Origin: Haemophilus haemolyticus_M
GTDB taxonomy: Bacteria > Pseudomonadota > Gammaproteobacteria > Enterobacterales > Pasteurellaceae
Direction: 5' to 3'
NCBI RefSeq assembly: GCF_003490935.1
Contig: NZ_QQGD01000002.1
Span: 248,001-312,000 of the forward strand
DNA length: 64,000 nucleotides
Both the position numbers and the translations under genes were made by a program. This document shows positions 44,815 through 52,773 of this stretch, one piece after another. The number at the start of each line of letters is the position of its first letter. Within the stretch, counting starts at the first letter, position 1. Below the pieces are notes generated by a model that saw only the letters and a program-made list of their open reading frames with translations, was not told the DNA's origin and did not search any database.

Positions 44815-46788
44815 ATGAAACTCAAAGTAAGAAAAGGTTTAATTTTTTTCTTGATTACATTTAGTTTGTTTATCCCTCGTTTTAGTTTTGCATATCCTGA
44901 ATTTTTTGAAAAATATTGGAATGAGCGGGGAATTCTGCATCGAGGTGAAGGATTTCACGAAACTGTATTTTATTCATTAGAAGATATGCTAAATCCAAAT
45001 TCGGTGGCTTGGCGTCGTATTCCCAAACAAGTTATTGATTATGCAAATTCTGACGACTGTAATGATAATCCTAAAGATGGTTGTAAACTATTCGGCTCTA
45101 ATACTTACGAAAGAAAATGGTACTTTACAGATTTAGAGGAGAATAGATCTGGAGCAGAACAAGAAGGGGAGTGGTATGATTTTAATGCACCATATGCGAA
45201 ACATTTTATGAATTCTTTCCGAGAAAATGCCCCTTGCGATTGGTGTTTACCCGTTTTGTATCAGTCTTATCTATATGATAACGATGAAGCAGGAAAAACA
45301 AGCCGACCATTAAATGCGTTAATCAATAACAGGGTATATGATTTTAATGTACTTGCTATTGACAACTATCGATTTAAGTTTCCAGGTGAAACAAGAGGAT
45401 TGACTCTCACAGTGAAAAACCAAAGTGAAGTGCGCGGCGCCACCCTTCAGTTATTAAAAATGGTTTTACAAGATTCTCTTTGGGAGCCGCGTTTTGATTC
45501 CGATGTATATAACTTAGAGACACAAAATGCCAATATTCGCTTTAATAGCACCAATACAAGATTAACCGTGCATGAAAATTATCAAGGTGACGGCTCTCGC
45601 TTTTTCATTAAATTTAATCCAAAAGAAGCTACTCAACCTGTTTTAACCTTTGATAAAGATGTGACAGGAACGTCTAATATCATTTTTGAAACGCCAATTG
45701 AAGACTTAAAAAGTCTAGACGGGCATCAAATTATCAAAGTAAATGGCACAGCAGATAAACGCGCATTCCGTCTTTCTGGCAAACACCAAAAGGGAATTTA
45801 TACACTCTCTTTACAACAACGCCCAGAGGGCTTTTTTACCAAAGTGCAAGAACGCGATGATATTGCGATTTATGCACAACAGGCTCAGGCAGCCAATACC
45901 TTATTCAACCTACGTTTGAATGACAAATATAGCGATATTTTTGACCACACTTTACCACGTAAAGCACTATGGGTACGTTTGCTTAACGGACATTCAAGCC
46001 AACATGTACAAGGTAAAATAGCGCCAGTAGAAGGAAACCATAAAGGTATACAACTTGGTGGCGATGTTTTCTCCTTACAGAATCAAGACTACCAACTTTC
46101 CTTTGGCTTAATGGGTGGGCAAGCAGAACAACGTAGCACTTTCCGTAACCCAGATACAGACAATCTTACAACAGGAAATATGAAAGGCTTTGGTGTGGGC
46201 ATTTACGCCACTTGGCATCAACTTCAAGACAAACAAACAGGTGCGTATGTTGATAGCTGGATGCAATATCAACGCTTCCGCCATAACGTCAATAGTGAAG
46301 ATGGTACAGAACGCTTTACTTCAAAAGGTATCACCGCCTCAATTGAAGCGGGTTACAATGCTTTATTGGCAGAACACTTAACGGGGAATGGGACTCAAAT
46401 TCGTTTTTACCTACAACCACAGGCACAACTGACTTATTTGGATGTAAATGGCGGCTTAACCGATAGTGGTAATAGTAAAGTGAATTTACTTGGCTCTCGC
46501 CAATTACAAAGCCGAGTGGGCGTTCAAGCTAAAGCACAATTTGCTTTCACTAATGGAGTCATTTTCCAACCATTTGTTGCTGTCAATTCAATCTACCAAC
46601 AAAAACCTTTCGGCGTGGAAATAGACGGTGAACGTCGAGTGATAAATAATAAAGCGGCAATTGAAAGCCAATTAGGTATAGCAGTGAAAATCAAATCTCA
46701 CTTAACTTTACAAGCCACATTCAATCGCCAAACAGGTAAACATCACCACGCTAAACAAGGTGCGCTGAATTTACAGTGGACGTTTTAA
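44815..46788 (+). CDS. Autotransporter-like outer-membrane protein
   Basis: From 44815 the product has 657 residues; the longer frame to 44752 would place residues before a clear signal peptide (KVRKGLIFFLITFSLFIP, ending SFA). The passenger (about 27-370) includes a cysteine-bearing segment (DDCNDNPKDGC and CDWC) and then beta-helix-like repeats. The last 270 residues or so (from KALWVRLLNGHSSQHVQ) look like an autotransporter beta-barrel, with amphipathic strands and a C-terminal aromatic end, NLQWTF. This fits a type Va autotransporter with a short passenger of unknown function. It is inserted opposite to the mltG-tmk-holB-tatD direction. Confidence 0.8.
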   Translation: MKLKVRKGLIFFLITFSLFIPRFSFAYPEFFEKYWNERGILHRGEGFHETVFYSLEDMLNPNSVAWRRIPKQVIDYANSDDCNDNPKDGCKLFGSNTYERKWYFTDLEENRSGAEQEGEWYDFNAPYAKHFMNSFRENAPCDWCLPVLYQSYLYDNDEAGKTSRPLNALINNRVYDFNVLAIDNYRFKFPGETRGLTLTVKNQSEVRGATLQLLKMVLQDSLWEPRFDSDVYNLETQNANIRFNSTNTRLTVHENYQGDGSRFFIKFNPKEATQPVLTFDKDVTGTSNIIFETPIEDLKSLDGHQIIKVNGTADKRAFRLSGKHQKGIYTLSLQQRPEGFFTKVQERDDIAIYAQQAQAANTLFNLRLNDKYSDIFDHTLPRKALWVRLLNGHSSQHVQGKIAPVEGNHKGIQLGGDVFSLQNQDYQLSFGLMGGQAEQRSTFRNPDTDNLTTGNMKGFGVGIYATWHQLQDKQTGAYVDSWMQYQRFRHNVNSEDGTERFTSKGITASIEAGYNALLAEHLTGNGTQIRFYLQPQAQLTYLDVNGGLTDSGNSKVNLLGSRQLQSRVGVQAKAQFAFTNGVIFQPFVAVNSIYQQKPFGVEIDGERRVINNKAAIESQLGIAVKIKSHLTLQATFNRQTGKHHHAKQGALNLQWTF

Positions 46789-46806
46789 GTTAAGTTGTAA
46801 CAAAAT

Positions 46807-46840
46807 AAAATCGGCAGGAAAATTTTCTGCCGATTTTTTA
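46807..46840 (+). terminator. Terminator of the autotransporter gene (copy 1)
   Basis: AAAATCGGCAG / CTGCCGATTTT with a T run; near-identical copies at 47085-47117 and 47374-47407 belong to the tandem unit. Confidence 0.85.
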
Positions 46841-46906
46841 TTTTAAAAGTGCGGTCATTTTTCGTTTGATTTACACCAATTTTTTACCGCTCTTTTAATT
46901 GCCAGT

Positions 46907-46976
46907 GTAGGATGGGCGTAAGCCCACGCGTATTATTAATAATATTCTTTTTTTCGTGGGCTTACGCCCACCCTAC
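46907..46976. repeat. REP-like palindrome, copy 1
   Basis: GTAGGATGGGCGTAAGCCCACG faces CGTGGGCTTACGCCCACCCT across an A/T-rich centre (TATTATTAATAATA). It looks like a mobile palindromic (MITE or REP-pair) element. Confidence 0.8.
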
Positions 46977-47195
46977 GGGCTTAACCTTACACGCTACATT
47001 CAATCATCAAACAAGCAAGCATCATCACGCTAAACAAGGTGCGCTGAATTTACAGTGGATGTTTTAAGTTAAATAGTAAAAAATAAAATCGGCAGGAAAA
47101 TTTCTGCCGATTTTTTATTTTAAAAGTGTGGTCATTTTTCGTTTGATTTCCACCAATTTTTAACCGCTCTTTCAATTCCAGCTAATGTAGCCAAT

Positions 47196-47265
47196 GTAGG
47201 GTGGGCGTAAGCCCACGCGTATTATTAATAATATTCTTTTTTTCGTGGGCTTACGCCTACCCTAC
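47196..47265. repeat. REP-like palindrome, copy 2
   Basis: Nearly identical to the element at 46907, with GTAGGGTGGGCGTAAGCCCA at one side and CGTGGGCTTACGCCTACCCT at the other. Confidence 0.8.
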
Positions 47266-47420
47266 GGGCTTAACCTTACAAGCAACATTCAATCGCCAAA
47301 CAAGCAAGCATCATCACGCTAAACAAGATGCGTTGAATTTAAAGTGGACGTTTTAAGTTTAGTAGTAACAAAAAAAATCGGCAGGAAAATTTCTGCCGAT
47401 TTTTTATTTTAAAAGTGCGG

Positions 47421-48053
47421 TCATTTTTCGTTTGATTTCCACCAATTTTTTACCGCGCTTTCGATATCAGCTTGCACAAGTTCAATTCTCTGCTCAGCAT
47501 TAATCATCACTGCTTTTGGATTATCTTTTACTAATTCTAAATAGCGTGCTCGAGTGCGATGGAAAAAATCTAAATCCATTTGCTCAATACGGTCTAACTC
47601 GCCACGTCCACGAGCTCGCGCTAAACCGACAATCGGATCTATATCCAAATAAATTATGAGATCTGGCTCAAAATCACCTAATACGGTTTCTTTCAAGGTG
47701 AGCATAAAATGCGGGGCTAATTGACGTCCCCCCCCTTGATATGCCTGAGATGACATATCGTGACGATCGCCCACTACCCATTTCCCTTGCATTAAGGCAG
47801 GTTTAATCACATTTTCCACCAACTGAATACGCGCTGCATAAAGCATTAATAACTCTGCTTTCGCTGTCACAGGTTCTTCGGTTTCATGTTTGATGAGATG
47901 ACGTAATTTCTCTGCCAATGGTGTTCCGCCCGGTTCGCGAGTAAACACCACATCTTTAATACCGAGTTCATGCAAGACTCGCACAACAGACTGATGAGCG
48001 GAACTTTTCCCCGCACCTTCCAAACCTTCAATGACAATAAACTTTCCTTTCAT
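47421..48053 (-). CDS. tmk: Thymidylate kinase
   Basis: Tmk phosphorylates dTMP to dTDP. The start at 48053 (MKGKFIVIEGLEGAGKSS) gives 210 residues; the longer frame would overlap mltG. The P-loop is GLEGAGKS, the DRX-like motif is FTREPGGTPLAEKLR, and the LID has RARGRGELDRIEQ. Its 3' 50 bases are part of the tandem repeat unit, so copies of its C-terminal codons occur twice more downstream. Confidence 0.96.
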   Translation of the reverse strand: MKGKFIVIEGLEGAGKSSAHQSVVRVLHELGIKDVVFTREPGGTPLAEKLRHLIKHETEEPVTAKAELLMLYAARIQLVENVIKPALMQGKWVVGDRHDMSSQAYQGGGRQLAPHFMLTLKETVLGDFEPDLIIYLDIDPIVGLARARGRGELDRIEQMDLDFFHRTRARYLELVKDNPKAVMINAEQRIELVQADIESAVKNWWKSNEK

Positions 48054-48069
48054 ATTTTCTTCCGCACTT

Positions 48070-49116
48070 TTATTTGGCATTTTTCTGACTGCGATACCAA
48101 CGTAAATATTCTTGTACCGCTTTATTATGTTCATTCAAATTTCGGGTAAATTTATGGCCGCCATTTCCATCGGCAACAAAATAATAAAAGTCTGTTTTTG
48201 CTGGATGCGCAACAGCTTGTAAAGCACTCTCACTCACCATCGCAATTGGTGTTGGTGGTAGCCCCTCAATCATATAGGTATTGTAAGGGGTTATCGTTTC
48301 CAAATCTTTCTTACGAATATTACCGGTATAACTCTCACCCATTCCATAAATCACGGTTGGGTCAGTTTGTAGTTTCATATTGGCTCTTAAGCGATTAATA
48401 AATACGGAAGCCACTTGTGGGCGCTCCGCCGCAATCCCCGTTTCTTTCTCCACAATAGAAGCCAAAATCAGCATCTGATACGGATCCGCTAATGGGAGGT
48501 TTTCATCACGTTCATTCCACGCTTTATCTAAGGCTTTTTGTAGACGAGTCGTTGAACGTTTTAATAATTCAAGATCTGTTGAGTTTGGCGTGTAATTATA
48601 GGTATCTGGATACAACCACCCATCCATGTTATTCCATTCGTAAACGGCTTTTGCAATGGCTGGAATATCCAATAACGCCATAATTTCTTTATCACTTTTA
48701 CCTTGCAAGGTTTGTTTTAAGTGCGGTGCGTTTTCAAGGTTTTTACGCCATTCCTTGAACGTTTTACCTTCAATAAACTTCACACTAAATTGCGCTTCCT
48801 TGCCGGAATTAATGATATCCAATAAATCTTGCAACGTTTTCACACCCTCAAGAGAATAAGTTCCTGCTTTTATTTTATTTAGCTCAGGTTTCAACTTCAG
48901 TAAATAAGGTAATAATTTCCCATCATCAATTAACTTTTCTTGCTCAAAAAGTGCGGCTAATTTTGAACCTGTTGTGCCACGTTCAATAGTTAAAAGCTGA
49001 TCTGCCTGCACATTTACTGGTGTTTTGACAAATTCAGTAATTTTGTAATAAGCAAAACTTGCCACGCCCGCTAAAATCAAAATTAAAAGTAAAATCGCAA
49101 TTAAAAATTTCTTCAT
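48070..49116 (-). CDS. mltG: Endolytic murein transglycosylase MltG
   Basis: MltG cuts nascent glycan strands and sets their length in the periplasm. The 348 residues start with a membrane anchor (KKFLIAILLLILILAGVASFAYY). They then have a LysM-like region and the YceG domain with the catalytic Glu in LILASIVEKETG. It is 16 bases before tmk, the conserved order. Confidence 0.95.
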   Translation of the reverse strand: MKKFLIAILLLILILAGVASFAYYKITEFVKTPVNVQADQLLTIERGTTGSKLAALFEQEKLIDDGKLLPYLLKLKPELNKIKAGTYSLEGVKTLQDLLDIINSGKEAQFSVKFIEGKTFKEWRKNLENAPHLKQTLQGKSDKEIMALLDIPAIAKAVYEWNNMDGWLYPDTYNYTPNSTDLELLKRSTTRLQKALDKAWNERDENLPLADPYQMLILASIVEKETGIAAERPQVASVFINRLRANMKLQTDPTVIYGMGESYTGNIRKKDLETITPYNTYMIEGLPPTPIAMVSESALQAVAHPAKTDFYYFVADGNGGHKFTRNLNEHNKAVQEYLRWYRSQKNAK

Positions 49117-49146
49117 AAGCTATAAGAAAGAGAAAATAAAAAACAA

Positions 49147-49176
49147 CAAAAGGGGCAATTAAAGCCCCTTTCTTTT
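49147..49176 (-). terminator. Terminator of surA
   Basis: AAAGGGGC / GCCCCTTT with a seven-base loop and T-rich sequence on the minus strand, after the surA stop. Confidence 0.85.
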
Positions 49177-49186
49177 TGATACTTTG

Positions 49187-50122
49187 TTATTTATTAAAAT
49201 ACTGAATATTCGCTCTTTTACGCAATGCCTTTACCCAATCCTTTGTCGCATCTTGTAATTGAGTGTTCACTAAACGTTCATATGCTTTTTGTGTGTAGGC
49301 TTCTGTAGTAAGATCGCCATCACGTGTGCCAGTTACTTCCAAAATATGCCAACCGAACTCGGTTTTAAATGGTTCAGAAATCACACCTTGTTTACTTTTC
49401 ACAACGGTTTGCGCAAACTGTGGTGCATAAGTTTCTGGGAACGCATAACCTAAACTCCCACCATTTGCACCTGATAAATAATCTTTAGAGTACTTTAATG
49501 CGGCATCAGCGAAAGTTGTTTTACCTGCAATAATATCAGAACGAATTTTAGCTAATTGTTTTTTTGCTTGAGCATCATTTAACAATGGATTAAGTTTTAA
49601 CAAAATGTGACGCACTTCGTATTCTTTACCTGTAACTTTTTGTGCGGTGCCTTGTGATTTTGCCTCATCCAACATTTTTTGACCAAGTGCAACCACTTCT
49701 TCACGCGTCACATCAATACTTTCTTGAATAGCTTTGTTACGTACAGCCCCCATCACCATTTGATTGGCAATTTGCTGACGGAATGTATTTAATGAGATGC
49801 CTTGATAATCCAGTGCATCTAAAAATTGACCATAAGTTAAGCCATTTCTAGCTGCAGTGTCTTCCACAATATGATCAATTTCACGCGGATCAATTTTTAC
49901 ACCTGATTCTTGAATTGCTTTCTGCACTAAAATATCATCAATAATTTTATCAAGTGCGCTTTGGCGATTGCCTTTTTTGCCCATATTGGCACGTACTTGA
50001 CTTTCTAATACAGGAATACCATCCACTGTCGCTACGACACGTTCCTCAGCTTGTGCCATAGAAGAAAAAGCGACACATCCCAAAGCAACCAATAAAAAAG
50101 ATCTTAAAACAAATTTTTTCAT
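49187..50122 (-). CDS. surA: Periplasmic chaperone SurA, single parvulin domain
   Basis: SurA escorts outer-membrane proteins across the periplasm. I start at 50122 (MKKFVLRSFLLVALGCVAFS), with GGATGAG six bases before it; ATGs slightly upstream also fit. The signal peptide ends AQA. The N-terminal chaperone region (ILVQKAIQESGVKI) is followed by one parvulin domain (YEVRHILLKLNP ... GGSLGYAFPETYAPQF ... FGWHILEV). E. coli SurA has two. About 310 residues. Confidence 0.88.
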   Translation of the reverse strand: MKKFVLRSFLLVALGCVAFSSMAQAEERVVATVDGIPVLESQVRANMGKKGNRQSALDKIIDDILVQKAIQESGVKIDPREIDHIVEDTAARNGLTYGQFLDALDYQGISLNTFRQQIANQMVMGAVRNKAIQESIDVTREEVVALGQKMLDEAKSQGTAQKVTGKEYEVRHILLKLNPLLNDAQAKKQLAKIRSDIIAGKTTFADAALKYSKDYLSGANGGSLGYAFPETYAPQFAQTVVKSKQGVISEPFKTEFGWHILEVTGTRDGDLTTEAYTQKAYERLVNTQLQDATKDWVKALRKRANIQYFNK

Positions 50123-50197
50123 TTTCATCTCATCCAAAAAGAGTCAATAACGTTGGTTAGAGTAACAATTCTACTGAAGGTTCACAATAGGCAAAAT

Positions 50198-50737
50198 TTA
50201 TTTCCCTAAGATAGCAACTTCGTAACAGCCATCTTGTTTTTCAGTACGAACTTGTACAAGTTCATCACGGCTTGTTGGCACATTTTTACCTACGTAATCA
50301 GCGCGAATGGGTAATTCACGATGGCCACGATCAACAAAAATCACTAATTCAATTTTTGCAGCACGACCAAAATCAGTAAGTGCATCCATTGCCGCTCGAA
50401 TGGTTCGACCAGTAAACAGCACATCATCAACCAAAATGACGGTTTTATCTTGAATATTCAAATATTGTGATGAACCACTATAAACTGGCATTTTATCTTC
50501 CTGATCAACTAAAGTTAAATCATCGCGATAAAAGGTGATATCCAGTTCCATTGAAGGTAAATTTATACCACTTAACTCTTCAACTCGACGTTGTAATAAT
50601 TCGGCAATTTCCGCACCACGGCGTTTAATCCCAACAATAACAAGATCATCCAAAGATTGATGCTTTTCAATAATTTCGTGAGAAATACGCGAAATCGTGC
50701 GAAGAAAACGATCATGGTCGATAATAATTTTTTCCAT
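50198..50737 (-). CDS. pyrR: PyrR-type uracil phosphoribosyltransferase
   Basis: PyrR has uracil phosphoribosyltransferase activity and in Gram-positives is an mRNA-binding attenuator of pyr genes. The start at 50737 (MEKIIIDHDRFLRTI) gives 179 residues. The PRPP-binding motif is VILVDDVLFTGRTIRAA. No pyr genes are nearby, so a regulatory role here is unproven. Confidence 0.92.
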   Translation of the reverse strand: MEKIIIDHDRFLRTISRISHEIIEKHQSLDDLVIVGIKRRGAEIAELLQRRVEELSGINLPSMELDITFYRDDLTLVDQEDKMPVYSGSSQYLNIQDKTVILVDDVLFTGRTIRAAMDALTDFGRAAKIELVIFVDRGHRELPIRADYVGKNVPTSRDELVQVRTEKQDGCYEVAILGK

Positions 50738-50868
50738 TTTTCCCAGCTTTATCAATAATGTTTTAATGCGCAAAGTATAAAGAAAATACGCCTAAAAAGC
50801 GATGGTATTTGCACCATTTTTATCCTTCGTTATACTATCCAAAACATTCCATCAAAGGAAATAAAATT

Positions 50869-51660
50869 ATGCGCTACTCCATTCAAGATTTCATCCAACT
50901 CATTGCCCAACTTCGTAATCCAAATGGCGGATGCCCTTGGGATTTAAAACAAAATTATGAATCCATGATTCCCTGCTTAACGGAAGAAACTTACGAAGTA
51001 ATTGAAGCGATTGAGAAAAAAGATATACCAAATTTACGCGAAGAATTAGGAGATTTATTGTTACAAGTCGTTTTCTTCAGCCAGCTTGCTACGGAAGATA
51101 AATACTTTACTTTTGATGATGTATTGCAAGATGTTGCTGAAAAAATTGTGCGCCGTCATCCCCACGTTTTTGGTGATGCAAAAGCGGGGGACGAAACAGA
51201 AGCCCTTTCCCGTTGGAACGAAATGAAAGCCAAAGAAAAACAAGGTAAAAGTGAAGAAACCTCTATTTTAGATAATGTGCCCCGTGCTTTACCTTCTCTT
51301 ACGCGAGCAGTAAAATTACAAAAACGTTGTTCAAAAGTAGGATTTGATTGGGAAGAAATTTCACCCGTATTTGACAAAGTGCGGGAAGAATTAGAAGAAG
51401 TTCAAGCTGAAACTAACCGCACTTCGATTGAACAAAATAAAGTGGAAGAGGAAATGGGTGATTTATTGTTCTCAACCGTCAATCTTGCTCGCCACTTAAA
51501 ATGTGATCCTGAAGATGCATTACGGAAAGCGAATTTAAAATTTGAACGTCGTTTTCGAGCAGTAGAACAAGCGGTTCAACAACAAGGTAAGCAAGTTAAT
51601 GATGTGCCACTTATTGAGTTAGATTTGTTGTGGGATGAAGTGAAAAAACAAGAAAATTAA
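50869..51660 (+). CDS. mazG: Nucleoside triphosphate pyrophosphohydrolase MazG
   Basis: MazG hydrolyses NTPs, clearing aberrant nucleotides and, in E. coli, lowering (p)ppGpp. The start at 50869 (MRYSIQDFIQLI) has an AAAGGA site; the protein is 263 residues. It has two MazG domains with acidic helices (TEETYEVIEAIEKKD, LREELGDLLLQVV; second copy VEEEMGDLLFSTVNLARH). It is divergent from pyrR. Confidence 0.95.
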   Translation: MRYSIQDFIQLIAQLRNPNGGCPWDLKQNYESMIPCLTEETYEVIEAIEKKDIPNLREELGDLLLQVVFFSQLATEDKYFTFDDVLQDVAEKIVRRHPHVFGDAKAGDETEALSRWNEMKAKEKQGKSEETSILDNVPRALPSLTRAVKLQKRCSKVGFDWEEISPVFDKVREELEEVQAETNRTSIEQNKVEEEMGDLLFSTVNLARHLKCDPEDALRKANLKFERRFRAVEQAVQQQGKQVNDVPLIELDLLWDEVKKQEN

Positions 51661-51664
51661 TTGA

Positions 51665-51703
51665 GAAGTGCGGTAAAAATTTCTCTCATTTTTACCGCAC
51701 TTT
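51665..51703. terminator. Facing uptake signals between mazG and the DUF535 gene
   Basis: GAAGTGCGGTAAAAAT and TTTTTACCGCACTTTC form a long stem between convergent genes and probably terminate both. Confidence 0.85.
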
Positions 51704-51708
51704 CTTCG

Positions 51709-52584
51709 TTAAAGTTGCTGAATATCCAATGCCATTTGGTCTAACATTTCATAACGTTTACGATACATAGAACGTTTTTTACTTGCGATATCTTCTAACT
51801 GTTTGCGTTCAATATGCAAAGGTAATTGCCAATAATTATGGCGATATTCTCCTTGGTTTTCTTGCCAAAATTCATCGTAATTAAACAAAATCTTACTGCG
51901 CGCAGAAAGACGATATTTTCCTTGCGCTTTGTGTGGAATGCCCACTAACTCACATTGCCATTTTTCAGCAAGCATTTTGAACGCATTGACTAACAGAAAC
52001 ATTGGACGCATACCGTGCAATGCTTTTGTCGCTTGTTTTATAAGCTCTTGAGCATTGTCACTTGAGGGGCCTTGAATCGAGGCGATAAGCAATTTATTCG
52101 GGCTTAAAAAAGTGAAAGATGCATCATATACTCGCTCATCATGTTGATTACGAATATTAATAGAAAAATACCCTTCAAAGGGATCGATATGATTGATACT
52201 TAAAGATAAACGCAAATCATCGGTTAATTGCGTTAGCACAATATATTGTTGAGCTAATAATTGTTGGCAAAGCGAACGCCTCATTTTTTTTTCTGCCAAA
52301 CGTAAATTCTCGGTAATCGCTGTTAAACGTTCAGCAGCAGAAAAGCGTTTATCGCAAAAAGTAGTCAGCATTGTATTGATACGATAATAATCTTGTGTAA
52401 ATAAAGGCTGCCATTGAGTTTCTGTATTAAGAAAATTTACTAATTGGCGGCATTGCTTTTGATACAACCACTTATAGCCATAATAGCGTAATTTTTCCCG
52501 CACTTGTTTGAGAAAAGGGCGATCCTTGGAATAAGGATACATTTGAACATAAGTGGGGAAAATAAAATTATTTTTCGTGGACAT
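51709..52584 (-). CDS. VirK/YbjX-family (DUF535) protein
   Basis: This 291-residue protein belongs by pattern to the VirK/YbjX (DUF535) family. Members have been linked to envelope and virulence traits in enterics, without a defined biochemical role. Conserved-looking blocks are YFSINIRNQHDERVYDASFTF and LPLHIERKQLEDIASKKRSM near the end. No signal peptide is seen. It is divergent from lon. Confidence 0.8.
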   Translation of the reverse strand: MSTKNNFIFPTYVQMYPYSKDRPFLKQVREKLRYYGYKWLYQKQCRQLVNFLNTETQWQPLFTQDYYRINTMLTTFCDKRFSAAERLTAITENLRLAEKKMRRSLCQQLLAQQYIVLTQLTDDLRLSLSINHIDPFEGYFSINIRNQHDERVYDASFTFLSPNKLLIASIQGPSSDNAQELIKQATKALHGMRPMFLLVNAFKMLAEKWQCELVGIPHKAQGKYRLSARSKILFNYDEFWQENQGEYRHNYWQLPLHIERKQLEDIASKKRSMYRKRYEMLDQMALDIQQL

Positions 52585-52690
52585 AACTCAATATTTTGTG
52601 AAATTTAATAAAATTGTCAGTCATTTTAGCGATTATCACTGCATTTGCCAAAATTCTTTTTTGTTTAAAACCCACTTTATAACTCAGATT

Positions 52691-52735
52691 TTGTTATAAT
52701 CTTTTCCTTGAATTCCTTTTTCCCTACCCCAATAT
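52691..52735 (+). promoter_or_regulatory. Heat-shock (sigma-32) and vegetative promoters of lon
   Basis: CTTGAA (52707-52712), 14 bases, CCCCAATAT (52727-52735) fits the sigma-32 consensus CTTGAAA-N13-15-CCCCATNT. Just upstream is an extended -10, TG-T-TATAAT (ending 52699), for the housekeeping sigma factor. Both are read from sequence only. Confidence 0.75.
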
Positions 52736-52773
52736 TTACCCAAATTATCGGAAAGAATTAAGAGAGATAAATT

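Larger units (their letters stand above)
46701..47475. repeat. About three tandem copies of a ~280-bp convergent-gene-end unit
   Basis: Units begin near 46701, 46980 and 47269. Each holds in order the last ~85 bases of the autotransporter coding sequence (ACATTCAAT... to the TTTTAAG stop region), the CTGCCGATTTT terminator, an AAAAGTGCGGT or AAAAGTGTGGT uptake signal and the 3' end of tmk. Units 1 and 2 then carry a ~70-bp palindrome; unit 3 runs into the real tmk. Unit lengths are about 279 and 289 bp. Confidence 0.9.

Noticed and set aside
46701..47475. CRISPR array
   Set aside because: Units of about 280 bp contain gene ends and terminators; there are no short repeats with unique spacers and no cas genes.
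48054..48134. Longer thymidylate kinase overlapping mltG
   Set aside because: The family start MKGKFIVIEG is internal and the extension overlaps the mltG 3' end.
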